This document shows, piece by piece, positions 42,286 to 52,270 of a DNA stretch of 64,000 nucleotides. Below the pieces are notes generated by a model that was not told where the DNA came from, did not search any database, and saw only the letters and a list, made by a program, of their open reading frames with translations. Where the stretch lies: NCBI GenBank assembly GCA_009829735.1, contig CM020618.1, positions 24,785,346 to 24,849,345 on the forward strand, given 5' to 3'. Within the stretch, counting starts at the first letter, position 1, and each line of letters starts with the position of its first letter. Source of the DNA: Pyropia yezoensis (Eukaryota; Rhodophyta; Bangiophyceae; Bangiales; Bangiaceae). The translations under genes and the position numbers were made by a program.

Positions 42286-43485
42286 ATGGCGCTTCCAGGC
42301 TTTGTGTCGTCCGTGTCCGTGTCTTCCGGTACGTTGTCATCATCTCGGACGGCTGTCTCATCTGGGCGTGTGGCTGCTTGGTTTTGGTGCGGGGAAGGAG
42401 GGGGAGAGAGAGGAATGGGCGCGCGGAAGTGAAGGCGCCCTGAGTTGGACACGCTGACCAATCTCTGAATACACTCCCTCGCTTTTGGTGCGTGTCCCTT
42501 GCTCTCCTTCTTTCACGCCGGGGCAGCCCTTCGCGTCGGCGCCGCTGCGCGTACGGCCCGGCTGTCGTCTTCTTTTGCGCTCTCCACGGCTGTTCGTCCC
42601 GCCGCGGCTTCGGCGACCCGGTGTCATGTCCCGTCTGCGCCGCTGCGCATGACGTCGACGGCGTCGCCGTCGGCCGAGTCTGCAACGGCCGCCCCGCTGG
42701 TGGACCTGCGCGGGAAGAAGGCGCTGGTGACAGGCATTGCCAACAACCGATCCATTGCGTGGGGTGTGGCGCAGCAGCTGTCTGCGGCTGGGGCGGATGT
42801 GGGGGTGGCGTACCTGCCCCTGTCGGACAAGGTGACCGCCAAGGTCAAGTCCCTGACCGAGGAGCTGTCCCCGTCCCTGTTTGTGCCCTGTGACGTGACC
42901 AAGCCCGAGGACATGGCTGCCCTGGCCGACACCATCAAGTCTGAGTGGGGCGGCGTCGATGTGATCATCCACTGCCTGGCGTTTGCCAACCGGGAGGACC
43001 TGGCGGGTGACTTTTCCGCCACCTCCGCGGCGGGCTTCTCCACCGCCCTCAACATCTCGGCCTTTTCGCTGGTGGAGATGTGCGGCACACTCAAGCCCCT
43101 GATGAATGAGGGCGCGTCGGTGGTGACGCTGTCCTATCTGGGTGCGACCAAGGTGGTGCCCAACTATAACGTGATGGGTGTGGCAAAGGCGGCACTCGAG
43201 GCGAGCGTCCGGTACCTGGCGTCCGAGCTGGGGCCGCAGGGCGTGCGGGTGAATGCAATCTCGGCGGGCCCCATCCGCACGCTCGCGTCTTCGGCGATTG
43301 CCGGCTTTGTGGGGATGCTCAAGCAGATTGAGGCGGTCGCGCCGCTGAGGCGGACGGTCAAGCAGAAGGAGGTTGGCACCACCGCCGCCTTTTTGGCCAG
43401 TGACGCGTCCAGCGGCATTACCGGCCAGGTCATCTTTGTCGACTGTGGGTACGAAATCATGGGGGCGCCGCCCAAGGTGGAATGA
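42286..43485 (+). CDS. fabI: Plastid enoyl-[acyl-carrier-protein] reductase (NADH), FabI type
   Basis: Catalyses the last reductive step of the type II fatty-acid elongation cycle in the plastid stroma. The body (LRGKKALVTGIANNRSIAWG) carries the FabI nucleotide-binding motif, the catalytic Tyr-x6-Lys is in PNYNVMGVAKAALEA, and GPIRTLAS is the conserved substrate-loop motif. The C-terminal VIFVDCGYEIMG is typical. The long reading frame has no ATG before 42649, which would remove the transit peptide. A first exon at 42286-42328 (MALPGFVSSVSVSS) joined across a 198-base GT-AG intron (donor gtacgt, acceptor ggcag) to 42527 keeps phase and gives a Ser/Ala/Arg-rich transit peptide. That exon is inference; the enzyme identity is secure. 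The nuclear location with a transit peptide indicates a plastid-bearing host. Confidence 0.92.
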
Positions 43486-44046
43486 GCAGGTGGCGACTTG
43501 TGGGGGAGGGGAGCACTTGCCCCCTATGCACCTTTCTTTTTTTTTTCTTTGCTTACGACGTTTTTCATTTGTCCCCGTTCTGTGCCTGTGCGGGGTGTAG
43601 TAAAGTTGCTACACCCGCGGCTCGTGACGGGGGCACTGTATGCGTCCACAGTGTCAGTGGTCGGCCACACGGGCGACCATCGCCGCATGTATGTATGCAT
43701 ACGTATCCCCTGCGGTGTGTGCGGTAGCACCTTCCGTCATGGCGCCCACGCGTCAGCAAGACGGATCACGCCACGTGTTCGTTCCAGGCAGGGGGTGCGT
43801 GTCTGCCGAGTCTGTCCCCCTCTCTCTCCCCTTTCATTTATCCCTCCGCCCGCCTTCTCCTTCGTCCCCTGAGCTCTTTCACACCACGCGCGCCTTCATC
43901 TCCCCCTCTTCTTCAGCCCCCTCGTTCGCTCACACCCCCACCACGCTTTCATTCCCCCCACTCCTTCAACCCCCGACTCGTTCACCCCTGCTTTCCCTCA
44001 TCCAGCCCCCCCCCCCCACTCCCCCCTCCCCTCGCCGCTGCCTCAC
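43486..44046 (+). promoter_or_regulatory. FabI 3' flank and C/T-rich leader of tubulin cofactor E
   Basis: 43530-43570 is T-rich, probably the FabI 3' UTR. From about 43800 to the next start codon at 44047 nearly all bases on the + strand are C or T, one of the clearest leaders in the window. No ORF is supported. Confidence 0.55.
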
Positions 44047-46215
44047 ATGGCAGACCCACCACCGCCACACAGTGGCACCATCCTCCCCCCCTCTACCCCG
44101 AGCGCCTCTCCTTCCCCGCCCCCCCTGGTCGTTGGTGATCGGGTGCGGGTGCCCCCCCGGACTGGCACCGTCCGGTATGTGGGGCCGCTGCGGACGGCGG
44201 CCGCCGCCGCCGGCACCCCCCTCCCCCACACCAACGACGACGTATGGATAGGGGTGGAGTGGGACACGCCCACCGGCAAGCATGACGGCACCGTTGGGGG
44301 GGTGCGCCTTTTCACCGCCGCCCCCCACAGCGCGTCGTGTGTGCGTGCCACTCGCCTCGGCACCGGTGGCCGCACGCCCCTGTGGGTGGCGGTGGACGAC
44401 CGGTATGGCGCGTACGACGACGCGGGCGGCGGCGGCGGCGGTGGCGGCGGCGGCGACCGTGACAGCAGTCTCGACAGTGGCGGCGGTGGCGGCGGTGGCG
44501 GTGGCGCGGCCAGTGGCAGGGGTGGCGCCGGCGGCTCCCTGGCGGCCGCGCCGCTGCCGCGAGTGGTCGTGGGCGGCAAGGTCGCGGAGCTGGTTGGTAT
44601 GGACCGCCCCCGCGGCGGGGCCATCGGCACCGTCCTGGGCTTGGACGACACGGGCGTGGCGGGTGGCGGCGGGGAGCCCCGCGGGCGTGCAGGCCGGGTG
44701 GTGCACCTCGACCTGTCGGGCTGCCTGCTGTCGCGAGCGGCCGAGGTGGTTGCCGCCGTGGCCGGCATGCGCCGCCTCCGGGGGCTGGCGCTCAGCCGCA
44801 ACCGCCTGGACGCGGCCACCTTTGTCGACGGCTGGACCCGCGGCGACGCGGCGGGCGGGGAGGGCGCGCGGGGGGGGGGGGAGGAGGGCGGCGGCTCCCA
44901 CGGTACCGCCACCGTCACGCGGCTGTCGCTGTGGGGGATCCCCGGCTTGGGCGGGCTGGGCGTGTGCGCGGTGGCGGCGGGCTTCCCCGCGCTCACCGAC
45001 CTTGGCGCCGGCGGCACGGGCATCACGGGGGTGGGGGTTGAGCGGTGGGCGACGGCCACGGCGACGGCGCTAGGGGGGGTGAGCGTGCTGGACCTGGACG
45101 CCAACGCGCTGACCTGGGGGGGGGCGGTGGCCGCCCTGGGCCGCCTGCCCCGCTTGCGCCGGCTGGTGCTGTCCAACAATGGCATCCGCAGCCTACGGCA
45201 AGAGGGTGAGGCGGGGGACACTACTCCCCCGGTGGGGGAGCCCGATGGGCATGGGGCCGCCACCCCTGCTGCCTCCGTCGGCAACGGCGCCCCGGCGTGC
45301 CCCCCCGCACCGCCGCCCTTCCCCGTGCTTGGGTACCTCAACTTGACGGGCAACCCGTTTGCGTCGTACGATGACCTGGCGCCGCTGGCAGACCTGCCGG
45401 CCCTCACCGCCCTGGTCCTCCCCCCCGTCCCTGGCCTGGACCCCCCCCGGCCACCCGCCGCGGTTGCACTGACCAGCATTCCCACCGCCACCACCGCCAC
45501 CGCCACCTCCGCCACCGCCGCCGCCGCGGCCGCCGCTGTGGACGACGCGGACGCGCTCGCCGCCGCCCACATGGCACAGCTGCTGGCGGCGCTCCCCCGG
45601 CTGACCACCCTCAACGGCACCGCCCTGACGGCGGACGACCGCACCACCGCCGAGCGCGCCTACCTCCGCGCCACCGCCCCCGCGGTGGTGGCCTCCGCAG
45701 CGGCGGCGGCCACGGCGGGCGCCGCCGCCGCCGCCGCCGCCCCGCCCACCCCCCCCCCGCCACCACCCGCCTTTGTGCGCCTCGCCGCCCAGTATGGCAC
45801 CGACGCGGGGGCGCTGGCCGGCTTTCCCGGTGGCGGCGGCGGCGTCGGCAGTGGCGGAGGAGGCGGAGGCGACGGGGACGGCGGCGGCCGCGCGCGGCGG
45901 TGGGTGCGGCTGCGGCTGGCTGCCGTCGAGGGCGACCGCCCCCGCCCGACGCGCCTGCCCGTCGGCACGACGGTGGATGAGCTGGCGTCGCTCCACCGGG
46001 CGCTGACCAAGGCGGGCCCGCCGGCGGGTGCGGGGGTGCCCCCCGCCGTGGCGGCCGCGGCGACCGGCGGCGTGGCAGCCGTGCCGGCGCTGGTGTTTGT
46101 GGGCGGCGGCCGGCGGGTGGTGATGGCCGACGGCTGGCGGCCGGTGGGGTACTATGTGGGAGAGGAGGCGGGGGGGCGCACTGCTGGCACCGTCTTTTGG
46201 GGGGGGGGGGTGTGA
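44047..46215 (+). CDS. TBCE: Tubulin-folding cofactor E (CAP-Gly, leucine-rich repeats, ubiquitin-like)
   Basis: TBCE takes alpha-tubulin from cofactor B and joins the alpha/beta-tubulin assembly complex in the cytosol. The 722-residue protein starts with a CAP-Gly domain (GDRVRVPPRTGTVRYVG; WIGVEWDTPTGKHDGTVGG; the usual GKNDG motif reads GKHDG, residues about 30-115). Leucine-rich repeats follow (LRGLALSRNRLD; LRRLVLSNNGIRSL; LGYLNLTGNPFASYDDL, residues about 220-460), with the post-LRR cap (LPRLTTLNGTALTADDRTTAE). The C-terminal ubiquitin-like domain (RRWVRLRLAAVEGDRP; LPVGTTVDEL) starts near residue 617. Gly-rich and Ala-rich inserts at about 125-165, 490-500, 545-570 and 595-615 make it longer than the usual 520-530 residues. 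ATG at 44047 sits at the end of a long C/T tract. Intronless. Confidence 0.93.
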   Translation: MADPPPPHSGTILPPSTPSASPSPPPLVVGDRVRVPPRTGTVRYVGPLRTAAAAAGTPLPHTNDDVWIGVEWDTPTGKHDGTVGGVRLFTAAPHSASCVRATRLGTGGRTPLWVAVDDRYGAYDDAGGGGGGGGGGDRDSSLDSGGGGGGGGGAASGRGGAGGSLAAAPLPRVVVGGKVAELVGMDRPRGGAIGTVLGLDDTGVAGGGGEPRGRAGRVVHLDLSGCLLSRAAEVVAAVAGMRRLRGLALSRNRLDAATFVDGWTRGDAAGGEGARGGGEEGGGSHGTATVTRLSLWGIPGLGGLGVCAVAAGFPALTDLGAGGTGITGVGVERWATATATALGGVSVLDLDANALTWGGAVAALGRLPRLRRLVLSNNGIRSLRQEGEAGDTTPPVGEPDGHGAATPAASVGNGAPACPPAPPPFPVLGYLNLTGNPFASYDDLAPLADLPALTALVLPPVPGLDPPRPPAAVALTSIPTATTATATSATAAAAAAAVDDADALAAAHMAQLLAALPRLTTLNGTALTADDRTTAERAYLRATAPAVVASAAAAATAGAAAAAAAPPTPPPPPPAFVRLAAQYGTDAGALAGFPGGGGGVGSGGGGGGDGDGGGRARRWVRLRLAAVEGDRPRPTRLPVGTTVDELASLHRALTKAGPPAGAGVPPAVAAAATGGVAAVPALVFVGGGRRVVMADGWRPVGYYVGEEAGGRTAGTVFWGGGV

Positions 46216-46241
46216 CCCCGGCGGGCTCTGACGGCGGCCGT

Positions 46242-46313
46242 GGCGGCCGCGGGTGAGGCCGGGGGCGGTGGTGCCGCGGCGGCCGCGGGTGAGGCCGGGG
46301 GCGGTGGTGCCGC
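46242..46313. repeat. 36-bp tandem duplication
   Basis: Two adjacent copies of a 36-base unit beginning ggcggccgcgggtgaggccg, 26 bases after the TBCE stop codon; the second copy is nearly exact. Confidence 0.75.
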
Positions 46314-47413
46314 GGCGACGCGCGCCCCCCGCTGGTCGAGCCATGGGGCATGCCTCTGCCCCCTTGGCTGACAGGGGCGGGGGGGGGGTTTGCCCGCCGC
46401 CGCCGGCGCTGTCGGCGCTGCCGGCCCGCTACCGCCACGCCGGCCGCCGCCACTGCCGGCGCGGCCGCTGCCGCCGCCGCGGCGGCCCCCACCCGCGCCC
46501 GCGGTGGGCGGGTGCGGCGGCGGGCGGGGCGCCCGGGGGGTGGGGCAGCGGCCGCGGCCACGGCGTGTCGGCGGGGTGGGCGCCGCTGGCTACCCGGGTA
46601 GCCCGCCGTGTGGATGGGCAGGTCCCCTGTTTGGCAATGGCAGCGGCGGGGGGGGGGGGGGGCGCGGGGGGGGGGGGGGATGGGACTGCGCCTGGCCGCG
46701 ACTTTGTTGACGGGGACCCTGCAACCCCTTGGCACGCCCCCCGCGCCGCCGCGCGGCTCCATAGACTAGGTAGGCACACCACGCGCGGCTGTTCTGTCGT
46801 GTGGGTGCAAACAGCGATCCGCGCCGCGCCCGTGCGCCGCGGATCAGGCGTGGATCATCCACGATGATCGTGAACCCCGTGCGCGTGGCGAGCCGGCGCA
46901 GCCGCAGGTCTGCAGACTGCAGCCAGCCGATCCGGGGGGGTGGCGCCCCGGGAGGGACCCCCCCCACCGTGGGTGGAAGGAGCGGCTCCATCCCGCCGGC
47001 GCTGGTCGCACCAACGTCGGTGGGCGCCCACCTCCGCCCCCCCCCCCCTCGGCCACCCCTTAAGGCCTTCCCGCCGTTGCGCGGTCACCTCCTCTCCCTG
47101 CCCGCCCCCTGCCGGCCAGCCGCCATTTCCCTACTGCTTGCTCGTCACCACCCCTCTTCCACCCGCTCCCCCACCCCTGTTGCCTGGGCGCCTGCCCGCT
47201 GCCCTCCCCCCCCCGCTCGCCACCCACTGTCCCCGGCCATTGAGCTCCACCCCCCTCCTCCCCCTCGTCCTCTCCCAATATCTGGACAATCTCCAGCCCA
47301 CACTCCCTTCCCCCCCCCTCCCCCATCTCCCGCTGCGCTTTCCCTCCTCCTCCCTATCCCGCCGCTCTCCCCCTCCTCCCCCCCCCCCCCCCCCCGACTC
47401 CCGTTGCTCTACC
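46314..47413 (+). promoter_or_regulatory. Intergenic region and C/T-rich leader of the next gene
   Basis: 46380-46700 is GCC/GGG simple sequence. 47030-47410 is C/T-rich on the + strand up to the start codon at 47414. Long open frames here translate to Pro, Arg and Ala-rich simple sequence on several phases and are not called. Confidence 0.5.
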
Positions 47414-49180
47414 ATGACAGCCCCTCCACGCCCCCGCTGGTGGGGCACCCCCGCCCCGTCCCTGTCGGTATGCCCGCTGTCCCCCCCCGCGCCAGACGAA
47501 CGCCTCGTCCTGCGGACAGAGGTGGCGGCGCCGGGGGGGACGCCGGCGGGCACGGCGGCGGCGGCGCCACGGTCGTCGGTCGGGCGGTGGGCGGTGGAGG
47601 GCGCCGTTGAGGGCGCCACTGGCGTTGGCATGGTGCGCGTGGCCCGCGGCGCTGCGCGCGAGAGCGACCAGGGAAAGGACGGCGGCGGCGGCGGCGGCGG
47701 CGGTGGCAGCGGCGGCGGCGGTGGGGACGGCGGCAGCGGCGGCGGCGGGGGTGGCGGTGGTTGTGGCGGCGGCGGCGGCGGCGACTGGAGGGGGAGGCGG
47801 CCTGGGGAGCCTTGGTGGGTGGCCGTCTCGCAGGCGTTGCGGGGGCCCCCTCCGCCTGCGGGTGGCAGCGAGGTGGTCGTCGTCGCCCGCCGCACCGCCG
47901 GGGGGGGGGAGGCGCTCGACGTGCGCGGCGCAGCGGGGGAGTGGACGGCCAGCGTTGGGTGGAAGGGGGACGCCCCGTCGCCCTGGGGGGCGGCGGCTGA
48001 GGAGGCTGCAGAAGAGAGGGGCACCAGCGACGCGGGGGGCAGTAACGCTGGCAGTGACGCTGGCGGCGGCGGCGGCGGCGGCGGCAGCAGCGGCGGCAGC
48101 AGCAGCAACAGCAGCAGCAGCTGTCGGGTGGAGGTAGAGGCCAAGCGGGTGGCCGTCCTACCGTCGGGCGGGGGTGCCACCCTCTCAGTCGCCGCCAAGG
48201 CGGTGGCCCTCCCCGGCGGCGGCATCCCCCCGGCGTGGACCGCCACCGCCGAGGCGGCGCACCCCCCGTCGGGCGCGTCGGCGTCGGTGATGACCAGGGG
48301 TGGGGGGGAGGACGACGGCGGGGAGGGGGTGAGGGTGTCCACCACCGCCACCTCCCCGGCACTGGCTGTCCTCGGCGGCGTGCGGTTGCGGGTCGAGGCG
48401 GGTGGCGGCGGTGGGGGCGGCGGCGGTGGCGGGGGGGTACCCTGGTGGGCCGTGCCAACGACGGGGGTGTGTGTGCACTCGTCGGGGCTGTGGCTCACAT
48501 CCGCAGCTCGCGCCGACGACGGCCAAGACAGTCCCGACGGCGGCGGCGGCGGTGGTGGTGGTGGCGGCGGCGATGGGGAGGTCGCGGACGTTCCCGGCAG
48601 CGGGCGCCCCCGCCGGCGTCGCTGCCGGCCGTGGCCCGCGTCGCGGGTGTGGACGGTCAGCCACGGGGGGCTGGGCGTGGCGGGCGGGGGGGAGGCCTCC
48701 TTTTCCGCAACGCTGGTGGCGGTTGACCCCCCCGACGATGGGGACGGCCACGGCAACGGCGGCGGCGACGACGGCGGCAAAGGTGGCGGGGCGGGCCGGC
48801 CACGCGGCCGTGGCAGGCCCCCCCCCCGATGGGCCGTCCCCGCCGGGTCGGTGGCAACGTCAACCCCTCTTCCCGGCGGGTGGCGGGTGGAGCTGTCCTC
48901 CTCAGCGGGGGGCGGGGAGGGCCTCGCGGGGGTGGCCTCCCTCACCGGCCCTGGCGGGTCGTCCGCGTCGGTGCGGGTGGCCGGTGGTCCTGATCATGGC
49001 GTCGGGGGCGGGGGCGCCGCCGAGGCCGGCGTGTGCCTGACGTCCGTGGCGGGGTCGTGGGCGTGGCTGGCACCGGGCGGGGGCGGCGGGCGGCGGGTGG
49101 TGACCACGATGGAGGTGGCCCCCATGGACGGGCGGTGGGGGGTGGCGGCGGCGAGTGTGGACGGCGAGTGGTGGTTTTGA
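47414..49180 (+). CDS. Orphan protein, 588 residues, Trp/Val/Gly-rich beta pattern
   Basis: No family recognised. The sequence alternates low-complexity Gly/Ser/Asp inserts (near residues 90-130, 205-245, 330-350, 375-395) with conserved-looking stretches rich in Trp, Val, Ser and Thr in alternation (EPWWVAVSQALRG; VPWWAVPTTGVCVHSSGLWL; SRVWTVSHGGLGVAGG; GRWGVAAASVDGEWWF at the C-terminus). Several segments of about 10-12 residues with alternating hydrophobicity, and a terminal aromatic residue, are reminiscent of a beta-barrel or beta-rich membrane protein such as organelle outer-envelope proteins, but this is only a pattern. The ATG at 47414 ends a long C/T leader; the stop is TGA at 49178. 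Coding is supported by the leader and by non-repetitive segments conserved in one frame only. Confidence 0.6.
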   Translation: MTAPPRPRWWGTPAPSLSVCPLSPPAPDERLVLRTEVAAPGGTPAGTAAAAPRSSVGRWAVEGAVEGATGVGMVRVARGAARESDQGKDGGGGGGGGGSGGGGGDGGSGGGGGGGGCGGGGGGDWRGRRPGEPWWVAVSQALRGPPPPAGGSEVVVVARRTAGGGEALDVRGAAGEWTASVGWKGDAPSPWGAAAEEAAEERGTSDAGGSNAGSDAGGGGGGGGSSGGSSSNSSSSCRVEVEAKRVAVLPSGGGATLSVAAKAVALPGGGIPPAWTATAEAAHPPSGASASVMTRGGGEDDGGEGVRVSTTATSPALAVLGGVRLRVEAGGGGGGGGGGGGVPWWAVPTTGVCVHSSGLWLTSAARADDGQDSPDGGGGGGGGGGGDGEVADVPGSGRPRRRRCRPWPASRVWTVSHGGLGVAGGGEASFSATLVAVDPPDDGDGHGNGGGDDGGKGGGAGRPRGRGRPPPRWAVPAGSVATSTPLPGGWRVELSSSAGGGEGLAGVASLTGPGGSSASVRVAGGPDHGVGGGGAAEAGVCLTSVAGSWAWLAPGGGGGRRVVTTMEVAPMDGRWGVAAASVDGEWWF

Positions 49181-52100
49181 GGCGCCGCGCAGCCGCCGCC
49201 GCCGCTGCCACTGCGCCCACCTCCCTTGGCGGCGGCGGTTGTGCCACCCAAGTGGAGTACTCATTCGCAGCAGCAAGAAAAAACTGGACGGCGCGTTGAG
49301 CTGCTGCCGCCGCCACGGCCTATGCTGCTGCCCCCGCCCAGTTTCCTTTTGGTCCGCACAGCATCGCTCCCCTATGTTCAGTACCTGGCTGGTTCGATAC
49401 GGGGTGATATAGGAAGGTCCCGAACAGGACCACGGATGGGCATGTCACGTCCACGTGCATTCCCATGCATCAAAACCCCTTTGGCATCAATCACTTGCGC
49501 TAAAGCGTCAAGAGTGACCACCAGGGTCAGACCAGCTGGGCCATCCGCCTATCACTTAAAACCGGCTCGTCGCCGGTCATCAGGCCTGCCACCAACCCTT
49601 TGGGTCGAAGCAGGCACACGTAGGGCGCTGCGCGCGCACGGCACTTGGCGCAGTGGCCGGCCGACGGTGGCCCGTTGGGGGCATACGAGACGCTGCCAAA
49701 GTGGGCTATCAGCCGCGCCTCGATCGCCCCCAGCTGTGCCACCTGGTGTTTTATATGCGCAGTACAGGACCAATTGCATTCCGCGGAGGAGCCGCCGACG
49801 CCGGTAACAACGGCCCCCGTGCCAAAGGTCGCGACTGTTGTCACCGCCGCCACGAGGATGCCCCCCAGGCTACACACGAAGGACGCCGATGTCGACGCCC
49901 CCGACTTGACGCTACGCCCCACGAACGCCCGCATGTGCTCCTGCACCCGCCTCCAATCGCCGCAAGCAGCGACGGCAACGGCATGCCAATAACCGATGAC
50001 ATCAGTGGTGGCCGCACAACGGGACGGCAAAACAAAAACCAACATTAGACGGGTGGTGTGGCAGCGTTACTATCTAAGCACTCGTCATGTGGCGCAACGC
50101 CCCGTAGGGGCGAGGCACCATCCAGAAGTTAGCGAACCGCTGACGTGCTCGCCCGCCCACCGAACACCCACCACGCCAGGCAGCCCCGTCTGCCAGCGGC
50201 ACCCCAGAACGGGGCGGCCGCCGACAAGGGGCACCTGCGCCAGCAGGGAAGGTGGACGGGCAAGGCGTTGCTGTGCGGCATCCCATCAGGGGGGCGGGCG
50301 TAGGGTGAGGCCCGCCCCCCAGTGGTCAGTGGGGATGCCGAGTAGCAAGCCTAACGACAAGAGGGGCTCTGACGCAAAAGGCACGACGACGACAAGCAAC
50401 AGATGGCATGAGGCAACACCACCAATGAGTGAGACGACAACAGCGACTAGGAAAACGAGGGCGCTTTACAAAAACACACACAAGAGGTACACAGCACGGA
50501 AGCGAGAATGGGCAACCGGCGGGTGCGCACAGTGAAAGGCACACATCGACTGCTTACACAGCAGCCTCGATACCCGATGCGCCGAGGCAATCCTGGCACA
50601 GCAGCGTCAATGGGCATCGGGTGCAGCGCACAGTGGTACGCTCCACTTCGCCTGCCGCACATCACAGCACTGAGACCCGATGCGCCGAAGCGATGCTCCA
50701 CACGCAAAGGAGAAACTACCACACTACCCGCAGCCCGTACAAGCAAGGAGGGCAGAGAAAGAGGCGAGGAGCGCTCCGCCAACAGTGCCGCAACGGTCGC
50801 GGGCGCTTGCCAACATGGGCGCCAGGCACGAAATTGCGCGCGAGGCGATGGAGACGCGGCACCAATAATAGTGGCAATGCGGGTCCGCACATGCCATCCG
50901 TGCAGGAGAGCGCGTCGCAAGGTGGGCGCAGTCGACGAGCACTTTGATCCTGCTGAGCTGATCCAAATTTGCTCGGGCAACTGACTGCGGGAGTAGTTGA
51001 AATGGGGAAGGACGTCTGCGACACAGATCGAATCACAGATAGCCTTAAACTACACCTTCCAATCGACGCTGCATCTCGCGTGAGCCAGACAGGCACGCCA
51101 GGTGTTGCTCTGATCTCCACTCGGGCTCTGGCCATCCGAGACCTTCCACGAGTGGGGCTAAGCGGTGCCTGCTATTGGGTGGGAAGACTCGCGGTGCCGG
51201 CCCACTGGCATCGCCTCGGACGGGGGTCCGCCAGGTGGGGCCATTGACCACGCGCCATTGGTCTGCAGGCTCTCCTCGAGAGCGCCTTGTACGCACGAAG
51301 GGGGCCTGATTGGTCAAGGCAGGAACCAAAGCAAATGTAAACACTTCAAGCCATCGTCATGCGCGCAGAAGAGACTGAGTGAGGTCCTGGAACGAGCCAG
51401 GGGTGAACCATGGAACTGGCATGTTCAATGTTGCATCCGTAATTGTATATCGATTTATCGGGAGTGTAAGAACAAAGTACTTCCCTAGATTTCCAAACAC
51501 AACCAAGATGAGATGAAGTCCTCCCATCTAGTGCCTGGTGCGCAGCACGGCCATTGTGCCAATCTCCAGCGCGCATGAGGCTACGTCAGCGCTGTGACAG
51601 CAGTGCCAACGGCAGCGACAAGTGCGAGGCTGTGGAGCGACTGCGGTCTCCGCGGTAGCTGGGGTGGTAACGCTCGTCGCACCTGCTGTCCCTCAGGACG
51701 GAGTCGGCGCTACGACCGCGCGCGTGGGACCTCTCCACAAGAACAGTTGCTGCAGCGATTCTCCGTTTTGAGAAGGGCTGGAGCACCAGCGCTCCTCCCG
51801 ATATCCACTACATCCGCTCATTCTCTGCCCATGACGCGCTTACTGAGATATCCTTTCCGGACTGTACATACCCGACGCGCCAGTATCGCCCGTGTCTCTG
51901 CAGTCATGCGTCCTTTTCTTCCGGCCTTGCGAGACTGTAGGGAGCTCTCGTCTAGGCCGCATGGGCTTATTTATTTTTTTTCCACACGAAGGCTGGTATC
52001 ACAGACGACCTCAGTGGGATGACTGGAGCTTCGTGTTTCTCGGGCTCCGAGTGATGGCGCGCTCGGCGCTGCACTGTGTTTGTGTCTCCATGTTGGCCTA

Positions 52101-52270
52101 TCTCCATACGGCACGTACTTACCCCCTCAGTCTTTTATTCTCAGCACGCTCACGTCATTCTTTGGTACTGCGGAACGAATAAACTCCGTAGTCAACATGT
52201 TGGCACGCACTGTCAATCTGGAATGATGGCACTGTACAAATCTCCCCACTATTTTTTTCAAAGGCTCATC
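49181..52270. other. Gene-poor, AT-richer island
   Basis: Composition drops sharply from the surrounding poly-G/poly-C DNA to near-balanced sequence (clearest at 50300-50560 and 51320-52270). Only short unconnected frames occur on both strands, none with a recognised domain. No terminal repeats like those of the 19-31 kb element are seen, and no tRNA or rRNA. It may be decayed mobile DNA or a non-coding transcript. Confidence 0.5.
49527..50045 (-). CDS. Possible small protein, 172 residues (weak)
   Basis: ATG-initiated frame with a hydrophobic middle (ASFVCSLGGILVAAVTTVATFG) that could be one membrane span, and a Cys/His-rich tail (AGHCAKCRARAAPYVC). No family recognised; no leader of the host type. 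Could be chance. Confidence 0.2.
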   Translation of the reverse strand: MLVFVLPSRCAATTDVIGYWHAVAVAACGDWRRVQEHMRAFVGRSVKSGASTSASFVCSLGGILVAAVTTVATFGTGAVVTGVGGSSAECNWSCTAHIKHQVAQLGAIEARLIAHFGSVSYAPNGPPSAGHCAKCRARAAPYVCLLRPKGLVAGLMTGDEPVLSDRRMAQLV

